Source of the DNA: a virus
Reading direction: 5' to 3' (one strand)
DNA length: 40,087 bases
IMG/VR virus record: IMGVR_UViG_3300047548_002028
Span: 1-40,087 of that record
The notes under the pieces are model-generated. The model saw only the letters and a program-made list of their open reading frames with translations. It was not told where the DNA came from and made no database searches. Of the stretch, positions 23,774-30,846 are shown piece after piece (position 1 is the first letter of the stretch; each line of letters starts with the position of its first letter). The translations under genes and the position numbers were made by a program.

Positions 23774-24424
23774 CTACCTTATAGTTTTTTTCCACTCTGC
23801 CATTAAATCGGCATATTTTTGTGGATTTGTTTGATATAACTTGGTTCTTTCCGACATCCCCAGTTTACTAAACTGCTGAACTGTCATTTCACCTCTTGTA
23901 TCAGGAGCGGATTGCGGAGTCTTTACGCTACTTTGCATCATCATAGGACCAGATTTTTGCTTAACCTCTGCCAAAATACCACTCATGGTGTCCTGGCTCA
24001 GTTCTTCACCTTCCTCTAGCTCCATGGTTGCTTGCTGGATCAAAAACTCAAAATAAGGGATGCCAGTTGCAGGGATGCCATGGTTTACCGCTTCCGAGAG
24101 GATAGCGTTTTTAAATGACAACTCCTGAGTAGCACTTTGCAATTGGACAACTGCTTCTTGTGGGTCAATAGATTCCTCTTCTCCCCCAAAAACAGATTGG
24201 ATCCGCCCTTGCAGGTCCTCAAATTGAGCTTTGACTTGATTTGCCGTTGTCCTGTGGCTTGCCGCTTCTTGACGCAAAGATTTGATATATTTTTGGACAC
24301 CTGGATCCAAATTGGATAAATCAAATTTGCTACCTTCTGCTTGCTCACCTTGAACTTGACTATTTTCTTGTGCTGTTTCAGTTGGTTGCTCACCTGGGGC
24401 AACGACTTGGGTCTCTTCGCTCAT
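23774..24424 (-). CDS. Scaffolding protein
   Basis: The product is 216 residues, acidic and Gln-rich (ETAQENSQVQGEQAEGS near the N-terminus), with a coiled-coil centre (VQKYIKSLRQEAASHRTTA to VQLQSATQELSFKNAILSE) and a basic end (MAEWKKTIR) that could bind capsid. This is the standard scaffold profile, and the gene lies immediately before the capsid gene. GGAGAGATT precedes the ATG. It begins the scaffold-to-fibre transcript; the terminator at 24482-24512 lies just upstream. Confidence 0.8.
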   Translation of the reverse strand: MSEETQVVAPGEQPTETAQENSQVQGEQAEGSKFDLSNLDPGVQKYIKSLRQEAASHRTTANQVKAQFEDLQGRIQSVFGGEEESIDPQEAVVQLQSATQELSFKNAILSEAVNHGIPATGIPYFEFLIQQATMELEEGEELSQDTMSGILAEVKQKSGPMMMQSSVKTPQSAPDTRGEMTVQQFSKLGMSERTKLYQTNPQKYADLMAEWKKTIR

Positions 24425-24481
24425 AATCTCTCCAGACCATCTAGGTCATTAAAAGGTTAGCACAAATCTGGCTTTGACGAG

Positions 24482-24512
24482 AAAAAAAAGCAAGGGTTTC
24501 AACATACCCCTT
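24482..24512 (-). terminator. Terminator upstream of the scaffold gene
   Basis: On the minus strand AAGGG (24512-24508) pairs with CCCTT (24496-24492) around an 11-nt loop, followed by GC and eight T residues. It would end a minus-strand transcript 58 nt before the scaffold start, or act as an attenuator of the head operon. No protein gene ends here, so it most likely ends the RNA proposed at 24559-24744. Confidence 0.6.
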
Positions 24513-24558
24513 CCAGACACTGGTTTTTTGCTTTTTGCCTTTCTTGTTCAGAGTCTTG

Positions 24559-24744
24559 AAAGTCCACACACCCTAAAAACCAAAACCCAATACCTTTCAA
24601 TTGAGGTGAGGGACTGAGGGGCCCCGTAGGGGCACCCAGTCCAAGGCAACACTGCCGTCATGGGGAGTTGAGATGCCTAGTCTGTGGCACTGCCTGGAGG
24701 GTGCAAAAAGGGGGTGGCTTTTGTTGTTTTGGTGTGTGAGCTTT
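24559..24744 (-). ncRNA. Candidate structured RNA in a GC-rich island
   Basis: A segment much richer in GC than its flanks is closed by CACACACC (24565-24572) with GGTGTGTG (24731-24738), extended by AAAG/CTTT. Inside are GGACTG/CAGTCC (24611-24616 with 24637-24642) enclosing CCCC-GTA-GGGG, GGCA-ACAC-TGCC (from 24645), and GCAC/GTGC (24687-24690 with 24701-24704). There is no protein gene. The downstream terminator at 24482-24512 favours the minus strand, with a weak promoter candidate near 24761-24789. The pairings are seen; that it is an RNA is inference. It could instead be an origin or packaging signal. Confidence 0.35.
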
Positions 24745-24881
24745 GGCCCCTCTCTTAATACATATAGAAGCGTTTGAAACTTTGTTGAATGATATCAAGC
24801 CCCATAATAAAAAAAATCGATATTTTGATTAATAGCCTACTGATATTTCATTAAATTAGTTTCCATATTTTGGCATTACTC

Positions 24882-24910
24882 TTGACAAATATTCTTAACA
24901 AGAATACAAA
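24882..24910 (+). promoter_or_regulatory. Promoter of the RepL-like gene
   Basis: A perfect -35 TTGACA (24882-24887) and a -10 TACAAA (24905-24910) are 17 bp apart, 44 bp before the start codon. The spacer is filled by a palindromic operator. Confidence 0.7.
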
Positions 24911-24920
24911 ACATATTCTT
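24890..24920. promoter_or_regulatory. Operator: palindrome plus half-site
   Basis: TATTCTT AAC AAGAATA (24890-24906) is a perfect 7-bp inverted repeat between the -35 and -10. A further half-site, TATTCTT, lies at 24914-24920, 24 bp after the first. A dimeric repressor bound here would shut the promoter. The RepL-like protein itself is the nearest candidate. Confidence 0.6.
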
Positions 24921-24953
24921 AAAGCATCAAATTTCATTTAGGAATATGTTTCT

Positions 24954-25562
24954 ATGGAAAGTTTAGAAATTGAAAAAAAACCGAAAAAATTGGGGCGACC
25001 TAAAGGGCAAAAGCGATACAAACACAATCCATTTGTAAATGAAAACGAAATCATTGTTAAAAGAACAAAATTAAAATTTGTTGAAATCAAATCTTCTGAG
25101 CCTGTAAAAATAGGTGACACACAAATAGGGCAAGGTTTATACACGGCAGTGGAACAAGTGGTGAGTGGGGAACAGTTTGTTAAGCTTTATGGCAGATATG
25201 CCAGCATATGGTTTGACCTATCGCCGGCAGCTCTTAAGATTTTTGGACTGCTTTATGCAATGGTTTTAACCTCACCGCCTGAAACGACTTATTTCTATCT
25301 TTCCAATAGTGATCCCATTTTGAACAGGTATATCAAAACCCCTGTTTCGTTTCATGGTGCATTGAGAGAACTCATTTCAAAAAGAATTATTGAGAGGCAC
25401 TTTTCTGAAGGGTGGTATTGGATCAACCCATACGTTATGGGACGTGGAGATCAAATCAAAATCCTAACCAACCTAAAATTGCAGCACTCTCCCAAGTCTC
25501 ATCAAGAGATTGTAGACTTGTTAGATGACAAGCAAACTTCAAAAGTTAACTTTAAGAAATAG
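24954..25562 (+). CDS. RepL-like winged-helix protein (replication or regulation)
   Basis: The product is 202 residues. The N-terminus is basic with an AT-hook-like core (KKLGRPKGQKRYKHNP). Residues about 80-165 resemble the RepL family of small plasmid initiators: FVKLYGRYASIWFDLSPAAL, then YLSNSDPILNRYIKTPVSF, a recognition helix ALRELISKRIIERH, and the family ending WYWINPYVMGRGDQIKI. RepL proteins start replication within or next to their own gene. Here the gene is alone on the plus strand between two minus-strand late blocks, under a strong promoter with an operator. It could be a second, lytic-phase initiator or a regulator. AGGA lies 10 nt before the ATG. No terminator was seen after it. 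Confidence 0.6.
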   Translation: MESLEIEKKPKKLGRPKGQKRYKHNPFVNENEIIVKRTKLKFVEIKSSEPVKIGDTQIGQGLYTAVEQVVSGEQFVKLYGRYASIWFDLSPAALKIFGLLYAMVLTSPPETTYFYLSNSDPILNRYIKTPVSFHGALRELISKRIIERHFSEGWYWINPYVMGRGDQIKILTNLKLQHSPKSHQEIVDLLDDKQTSKVNFKK

Positions 25563-25573
25563 GCAATGATAAC

Positions 25574-25657
25574 ATGAATACAGATGTTGAAACTAAAAAT
25601 AAACCTGGAAAACCAAAAGGTTCACAATCGATGATAAAAATACCCCTATTCGCTTAA
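25574..25657 (+). CDS. Tiny frame after the RepL-like gene, 27 aa
   Basis: A 27-residue frame begins MNTDVETKNKPGKPKGSQSM. Its PGKPKGSQ resembles LGRPKGQK in the N-terminus of the preceding protein, so it may be a decayed partial copy of that gene. There is no clear ribosome binding site. It may equally be a chance frame. Confidence 0.25.
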   Translation: MNTDVETKNKPGKPKGSQSMIKIPLFA

Positions 25658-25672
25658 TCAATAATAAAAATT

Positions 25673-26620
25673 TCACATTCTCACTGAGCTGTACCAAACA
25701 TCACCATCATGGCTCATCACTTTACGCAGGTCACTATAACTGTAAGTCAACCCTTTGCCTGAAACAGATGTGTCATACTCATACCCTCCTAACCAATTTC
25801 CATAAGGGTCGTGCACGACAAAACCCATAGATGTATATCCAATCACCACAACAATATGCCCTGGTTTTGTAAAATAACCATGCGTGACAACAGGTTGGCC
25901 AAGTCTAATCAAACTCTTTATTTCATCGAAGGTGCCATTATAGGTTTTGGTAACTTGAGCACGAGAACCCAAAACTGTTTTGTAAAGATTAGCTAATGTT
26001 TCTGGAGATTGGCCAGTCTCTTTACCATAGACTTGATAAAGCTGATCAGCACGGATTTCTTTCCCCCAAAATGCAAATAACATACTTGCACTTGTGATTC
26101 CGCATGTTCCCGTTGGGTCATAACTATTATCAAGCTGAGAACGGTAAGGAACAGTTAAAAGAGGATGAGCTGATGTGTTCAAACCCACAACATACTCTTT
26201 GGGTATATACCCCTGGACTCCTTTATCTGGAGTTGCAAAACGATCTATCCAATACCAATCATCTTTTTCAGAATTGATTTGTACCAAACTGCCTGTTAGT
26301 AATTTGCGCACCACATTGCCATCAGAAGAAGGCTCACTTCGTCCATTGGCAAAGCCATCCGAGCTTATGATGTAACCTATTTTTCCTTCTTTCAAAATTT
26401 GCGATTCATGAATCCAAACAGAAGGGTTTAAAACTGATAATGCCATTTTATCTATGGCAGAAATAACCTGTACCCAATTTTTTTCATTTTGTTGTTTTTG
26501 AACAAGCAAAACTGTTCCATTATCAAAAATACGCAAAGGCTTTAAGTCTGTTTGGGGTTTTTGTCTAATTCCAGCAATTCCTACAGACGTTTTGACAGAA
26601 ACAAGATGGTAATCAGACAA
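25673..26620 (-). CDS. C39-like cysteine peptidase with SH3-like repeats (lysin)
   Basis: The product is 315 residues. Two SH3-like segments (about 16-55 and 92-145; the second with GRSEPSSDGNVVRKLLTGSL and WYWIDRFATPDKGVQGYIP) precede a Peptidase C39-like domain. Its active-site pattern is visible: Q162 and Cys173 in DPTGTCGITSASML, His255 in KPGHIVVVIGY and Asp271 in VVHDPYGNW. SH3 repeats plus this peptidase fold suggest a peptidoglycan hydrolase, either an endolysin or a virion-associated lysin. AGGAGG lies 7 nt before a TTG at 26620, just after the MuF-like stop, so I use that start rather than the longer frame from 26755. It sits in the packaging block, which favours a virion role. Confidence 0.7.
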   Translation of the reverse strand: MSDYHLVSVKTSVGIAGIRQKPQTDLKPLRIFDNGTVLLVQKQQNEKNWVQVISAIDKMALSVLNPSVWIHESQILKEGKIGYIISSDGFANGRSEPSSDGNVVRKLLTGSLVQINSEKDDWYWIDRFATPDKGVQGYIPKEYVVGLNTSAHPLLTVPYRSQLDNSYDPTGTCGITSASMLFAFWGKEIRADQLYQVYGKETGQSPETLANLYKTVLGSRAQVTKTYNGTFDEIKSLIRLGQPVVTHGYFTKPGHIVVVIGYTSMGFVVHDPYGNWLGGYEYDTSVSGKGLTYSYSDLRKVMSHDGDVWYSSVRM

Positions 26621-26633
26621 AATTTTTCCTCCT

Positions 26634-27458
26634 TCAAGAATTCCAACTTGGCCGATATGGGATAACAATAGACCGATCATTAGGACGGTCGATGGTGTTG
26701 AACACCCTCCATTTGCCTTTCCACTGGTACCTAAACGGCTCTCCAATATCAGCAACTAAATTCAGACTATGAGCATAAATACTATCTTCTGCTGTACGAG
26801 AGTCCATAGGATGGTAAAGCGTTTTCTTAAGGTCAGGAAATGACTTGCTTTGCACATCCTCCATGCCAAATTGCTTAGCAGTGCCATAGATATTGTGCAT
26901 TTCCGTGCGCACAATTCTTCTCAGCCGCCATTCCTCTCTCCCAAAAAATCCTACCATGCGCCCTATAATATCTTCTGGAGGCACCACTTCCACAATGGCA
27001 TCCTGTAACCCAATCGCAATCTTGTCTCGCAGGGATTGAGAATAGGCTTTTATAGAGGCATCAAAGGTGTTGAATAGAAAATTCTTAGACTGACTTGCGA
27101 CCTTAACGGCATTGATATTGATGGGAACCATGCTTTGATTGAATTTTCTCTCAAAAACGCCCATTTCTATTCCCAAATGCTTTGATGCTAAATTGGCAAC
27201 AACTTCGGTCGAAAATTCCACATCACTGCGTAAAGACGCTTTAATGGCATCTATACCAGAATTGACTTGCAAAAGAGTAAACCTCACGGCCTCATCTACA
27301 GATTTGTCTTGAGAAAGAGTAAGACGGGATGCTAGTTTTTGTGCAACCCTTCTAAATATTTTTAGTATGTTGGTTGATTCCTGCTTCTCCAATTTAAACA
27401 AAGCATCGGCGTGGGATTCCAAAACATCAATATTGTCTATATCTTCAAAAAAACTCAT
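26634..27458 (-). CDS. MuF-like minor capsid protein
   Basis: The product is 274 residues. The C-terminal part carries the MuF/SPP1 gp7 pattern: RRIVRTEMHNIYGTAKQFGM, then KTLYHPMDSRTAEDSIYAHS and a tail with DRPNDRSIVIPYRPSW. The N-terminal 170 residues are helical. Such proteins bind the portal inside the head and help DNA delivery. It overlaps the upstream tagged gene by 4 bp (ATGA). Normally MuF follows the portal directly; here five tagged genes come between. Confidence 0.75.
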   Translation of the reverse strand: MSFFEDIDNIDVLESHADALFKLEKQESTNILKIFRRVAQKLASRLTLSQDKSVDEAVRFTLLQVNSGIDAIKASLRSDVEFSTEVVANLASKHLGIEMGVFERKFNQSMVPININAVKVASQSKNFLFNTFDASIKAYSQSLRDKIAIGLQDAIVEVVPPEDIIGRMVGFFGREEWRLRRIVRTEMHNIYGTAKQFGMEDVQSKSFPDLKKTLYHPMDSRTAEDSIYAHSLNLVADIGEPFRYQWKGKWRVFNTIDRPNDRSIVIPYRPSWNS

Positions 27459-28285
27459 GATTTGTCATTTACATTTGCAGCATAGACTGCTCCAGCAGTC
27501 CCAAGCCCAACGCCAGTTAGAAATTTCGCCTCATGAGCTTTCCAAAAATCTATAACTGGTTTTTTATAACTATATCCTGACTCCCTCTTCACTCGATTGA
27601 TTTTATCTATAAGAACAGACGCTTGTTTTGATTTTTGATTTGATTTTTGTGCAAATTTGATAGCTTCTTTTTGCATATTTGTTATTTTTGCATAATCAAA
27701 CACATCTTTTGATTTTATTGTTTTTTCTAATAAACTTGCTTGTTTGGAAATTTCAGAAGACGTTTTTGCAAAGCTAGAAGCCTTTTTTAAATTGTAGGCT
27801 TTTATAGCTTCCATAGATTTGACATAGCGAGTGACTCCAGAGAATCCTTGCGGCCCATGAATAGTCTTAGATAAAGTTTTTAACGCTTTAACTCCACCAA
27901 ATATAGCCCCAGCAGCAGCAGCCCCAGCCCCTAGACTCATACCAATGATTTCTGGATTGAGATATTTGTTTCCAAATATTCCTCTGTTGTGAGTAAATTT
28001 TTGCTTTTCTACTCTTTCTGCTTCCAAAGATTTGCGTATGGCATAGCGTTCCCTGCGCTGCTCATTGCGTTTATCCAACTTTGTTTTATAAGGGCCACGA
28101 GAACCCACGCCAGAGGGTTTGTTTGCTACTGTAAAAGTTTGACCTGTCTTTCCTTTAGCACCACCAACCAAATTCATATTATTTGATGGGTTGATTTGCG
28201 GGTTAACTCGAATAGGGATAATCCTTCCCCCTATGCGCCGAAAGATAGTTTCGCCTAACCCTTGCTGTTTTTCTTTGTTTTGCAT
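27455..28285 (-). CDS. Tagged protein E of the FVRINGR family
   Basis: The product is 276 residues. The family motif is present in a diverged form at residues 14-27 (IFRRIGGRIIPIRV), after ten extra N-terminal residues. The body is very basic and helical, with a glycine/alanine-rich hydrophobic segment (IIGMSLGAGAAAAGAIFGGV) and another near the C-terminus (FLTGVGLGTAGAVYAANV). These could insert into membranes. It is the last of the five tagged genes and is coupled to the MuF-like gene. Its function is unknown; I infer an internal head or ejected protein from the tag, the glycine-rich segments and the position. Confidence 0.65.
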   Translation of the reverse strand: MQNKEKQQGLGETIFRRIGGRIIPIRVNPQINPSNNMNLVGGAKGKTGQTFTVANKPSGVGSRGPYKTKLDKRNEQRRERYAIRKSLEAERVEKQKFTHNRGIFGNKYLNPEIIGMSLGAGAAAAGAIFGGVKALKTLSKTIHGPQGFSGVTRYVKSMEAIKAYNLKKASSFAKTSSEISKQASLLEKTIKSKDVFDYAKITNMQKEAIKFAQKSNQKSKQASVLIDKINRVKRESGYSYKKPVIDFWKAHEAKFLTGVGLGTAGAVYAANVNDKS

Positions 28286-28305
28286 GTCTCAACCAACTTA
28301 TTTTA

Positions 28306-29085
28306 TTATTTTTTCTTTTTTAATGGCTTTAATCTTGCATTATCGTATTCTCCTTGTCTTTTTTGATTTGCTGCTACGTTTGTCACTGCACCTAAAGTCC
28401 CTCCTATAGCAGCTCCTCCAATAGTTCCTTTTTGTATTGCACCTAAACTATCTATATTTTCTAGACGGTTTACAGTTTTACGACCTAAGATTTTTGCATT
28501 TTTGCCAGCTTTATTAGTAAATGATCTCATTGATTTTGCTGTAGAACTTGATGTTGCTTTAGAAATTGCACTTGATGCTTTGCTACTGGCTTGGTTTATA
28601 CCACGCCTTGCTGTTTGCCCTATTGAACTAGTTGCTGCTCTTGAAAGTGCACTGGAGGTTTTGTTAGCGGCTTGGCTTATATTTCTGATAGCTGATTGCG
28701 CTCCAGGACGACTTGCTGTTTTCGATGCCACTTTCGAAACTGTTTTAAATCCTACATTTGCAGCACTTTTAGCTCCTTTAAGAGCACCACCAATTTTTCC
28801 TAAAATTTTCCCCCTATTACCCAATACGGCTCCAGCCACTCCTAAACCCGTACCAGCAAACATACCAATTACTGATCCAAAAGATGCACCACCAATTAAT
28901 CCAGTTGTAGCCCTTGCAGCCACAGAGGGTCCTTTTTGTCTTTGAGAACTTCCAGGCATTTTTCCTTGGCCACTTTTAGCACCTTGATTCATACCTTTTC
29001 CTGGAGGAATCTCGCCAGGCTTTACCTTTATAGGAACCACTCGGCCATTTATGCGCACAAAACGAACGGTTGGATCTTGGCTCAT
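28306..29085 (-). CDS. Tagged protein D of the FVRINGR family
   Basis: The product is 259 residues. The motif is VRFVRINGRVVPIK at residues 7-20. The body is rich in Ala, Ser, Gly and Lys. A long glycine-zipper stretch (LIGGASFGSVIGMFAGTGLG) comes first, then two similar helical repeats (GAQSAIRNISQAANKTSSAL and GQTARRGINQASSKASSAIS), a second glycine-rich stretch (GTIGGAAIGGTLGAVTNVAA) and a lysine-rich end. AAGGGG precedes the ATG. The composition recalls amphipathic ejected proteins or histone-like DNA condensers. No known domain was recognised. Confidence 0.65.
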   Translation of the reverse strand: MSQDPTVRFVRINGRVVPIKVKPGEIPPGKGMNQGAKSGQGKMPGSSQRQKGPSVAARATTGLIGGASFGSVIGMFAGTGLGVAGAVLGNRGKILGKIGGALKGAKSAANVGFKTVSKVASKTASRPGAQSAIRNISQAANKTSSALSRAATSSIGQTARRGINQASSKASSAISKATSSSTAKSMRSFTNKAGKNAKILGRKTVNRLENIDSLGAIQKGTIGGAAIGGTLGAVTNVAANQKRQGEYDNARLKPLKKKK

Positions 29086-29094
29086 AAAATCCCC

Positions 29095-29553
29095 TTATTT
29101 ATTTTTTTGTTTTGATAGAATCTTTGTGCCTATGATGCTTTTGTATATTTGTGAAAATCTTTTATCTAATTCTATAGGTTTTTTTCTTTCTTTTACAGAA
29201 TATTTATTAACAACACCTCCTATCATGCCAAAAAATGCAGCATTGATTCCTGCCCCAACCGCAAAGGCTCCTACTTTTTGAACTTTTGTTAATGTTGGTT
29301 TTAACATGGGATTTTTTGAGGTAATCAAAGCACTAACTCCCGTGATACCAATACCAACACCTGCGCCAATTTTAGCACCTGTTGAAAATGCTGATTTTTT
29401 TCTATCTTTTTTAATTCTATAATGTTTATCAAATTGATAAGTTGCATATGCTCCTCTAGCAACATTTGTCGCTATACTTTCAGCAGGACTTTTTTGCTTT
29501 ATTGGAACAATACGCCCGTTAATTCTGACAAATTTAACATTTTGGTTTTGCAT
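29095..29553 (-). CDS. Tagged protein C of the FVRINGR family
   Basis: The product is 152 residues. The motif is VKFVRINGRIVPIK at residues 6-19. Two hydrophobic glycine-rich segments follow (GAKIGAGVGIGITGVSALI and KVGAFAVGAGINAAFFGMIG), so it is probably a two-pass membrane protein after release, with a basic C-terminal end. Its ATG overlaps the stop codon of protein B (TAATG). The function is unknown; an internal virion protein is my inference. Confidence 0.65.
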   Translation of the reverse strand: MQNQNVKFVRINGRIVPIKQKSPAESIATNVARGAYATYQFDKHYRIKKDRKKSAFSTGAKIGAGVGIGITGVSALITSKNPMLKPTLTKVQKVGAFAVGAGINAAFFGMIGGVVNKYSVKERKKPIELDKRFSQIYKSIIGTKILSKQKNK

Positions 29554-30203
29554 TAGCCTAACCTTCTTAAAAATTTGCCGACAGGTTGCACCGCATTGAG
29601 TAATGGTTTTCGACCTAAATACAATCCAGTTCCAGCAACAGCAACCCCAGCTCCAATGCGAGTCACATTTTGTGCTTTTTCGTACGTGCCCAACGCATAT
29701 TCTCTAACTTTTTGCCTCTCCTCTGTATTTCTTCCTGGGGCAGCGTCCCAAGCTCTTTTCTCAAGTTTTAAAGTACGTCCAGAAATTGCCCCTATTAAAC
29801 CTGTGTCCAAAAACGGATTAAATTTATTAACTTTAAAATCTTTTGTATGACCAATTTCATGAGCTAATACATGTTTATTCACTTTTTTAGATACAAATAC
29901 AAAGTTTTTTTCTTTATTCGGCAAGGCAAAAGCATTTTCACCTTTTTCTGCAATTTTGACAGTAGGTGTTAATAAAAGTTTTCTAAACCAACCAAATTGA
30001 TTATTTTTTTTAAAATCTTCCGTTCCGGTAATCAAATTTTCTTTATATCTATATTTTTTGGCTTGTGCCTTTGCATCTACAACACTCATATTTGTTATAA
30101 CGTCTTTTAATGCTGCTTTTGTTTGTGTATTTGTCTTTTTGTCAATTTTCATAGGTACTATTCTTCCGTTGATTCTCACGAACCTAACGTCTTGATTTTG
30201 CAT
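29553..30203 (-). CDS. Tagged protein B: putative zinc metallopeptidase
   Basis: The product is 216 residues. The motif VRFVRINGRIVPMK lies at residues 6-19. A zinc-binding HEIGH motif lies at 115-119 within VNKHVLAHEIGHTKDF, with a plausible third ligand E148 in TLKLEKRAWDAA, the spacing of gluzincin-like peptidases. A single glycine-rich hydrophobic segment (IGAGVAVAGTGLYLG, about 183-197) is near the C-terminus. It overlaps protein A by 20 bp. It may mature head proteins, cut tags from its sister proteins, or act on host targets after injection. The metallopeptidase motif is seen; activity and target are inference. Confidence 0.65.
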   Translation of the reverse strand: MQNQDVRFVRINGRIVPMKIDKKTNTQTKAALKDVITNMSVVDAKAQAKKYRYKENLITGTEDFKKNNQFGWFRKLLLTPTVKIAEKGENAFALPNKEKNFVFVSKKVNKHVLAHEIGHTKDFKVNKFNPFLDTGLIGAISGRTLKLEKRAWDAAPGRNTEERQKVREYALGTYEKAQNVTRIGAGVAVAGTGLYLGRKPLLNAVQPVGKFLRRLG

Positions 30204-30846
30204 CTTTATTCCTTTGTATTATATAAGCAATACCACCACCTAAAGCTAAGCCCGATGCGAGTCCTAACAAACCACCTTTTGTGGCAAATCTTATTTTATT
30301 TTTTTTGGAGTATATTTCCGAAAGTTTACCAAAATTGTTTTTATAAAGACTTGTCTGATTTTCAAATAACGATTTTTGAGCATTGTATGCTATTTTATTG
30401 TTTTTAATATTATTTTTTGTAACTAAATTTAATAGATTATAATTGGATTTGAGAGTATCGGCTTTAGATGGATCCAAACCTCTTTTTCCTAAATAATCTT
30501 TGTACATATTTTTTGCTTTTGTAAAACCCATTTCATCATCTAAAGGATTAAATTTTAATGGATTTGTGGATTTTTCGACTGAATACTTTGTGATTTTCCC
30601 AGCTTCATCTATGTCTTTCATTAAAAAATCTTGATTTTGCTTTTTGAATACAGAATATTCTTTTTCTAAAATATTGAATTTGGATTTTTTATCTTTATTG
30701 AATTTAACAAGAGCAATACCAGCACCCGCTCCTGCTCCAGTTGCTCCCATTAATCCCACTGCTGGAATGGTTTTATCTTTTTTTTTAGCCCTTATTGGGA
30801 CTATACGTCCTCTTACTCGGATAAATCTAATGTCTTGGTTTTCCAT
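30184..30846 (-). CDS. Tagged protein A of the FVRINGR family
   Basis: The product is 220 residues. The motif is IRFIRVRGRIVPIR at residues 5-18. A glycine-rich hydrophobic segment follows at once (AVGLMGATGAGAGAGIALV), then a long lysine- and asparagine-rich helical middle and a second hydrophobic segment (GGLLGLASGLALGGGIAYII) just before the basic end. The ATG at 30846 overlaps the portal stop (TGATG), with AAAGGAG 7 nt upstream. The gene is markedly AT-rich. The function is unknown; it heads the tagged cluster directly behind the portal. Confidence 0.65.
   Translation of the reverse strand: MENQDIRFIRVRGRIVPIRAKKKDKTIPAVGLMGATGAGAGAGIALVKFNKDKKSKFNILEKEYSVFKKQNQDFLMKDIDEAGKITKYSVEKSTNPLKFNPLDDEMGFTKAKNMYKDYLGKRGLDPSKADTLKSNYNLLNLVTKNNIKNNKIAYNAQKSLFENQTSLYKNNFGKLSEIYSKKNKIRFATKGGLLGLASGLALGGGIAYIIQRNKDAKSRR

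Noticed and set aside
28502-28945. Plus-strand frame opposite tagged protein D
   Set aside because: Its hydrophobic Ala/Leu/Val repeats are just the antisense of Ala/Ser/Gly-rich codons. No ribosome binding site or context supports it.
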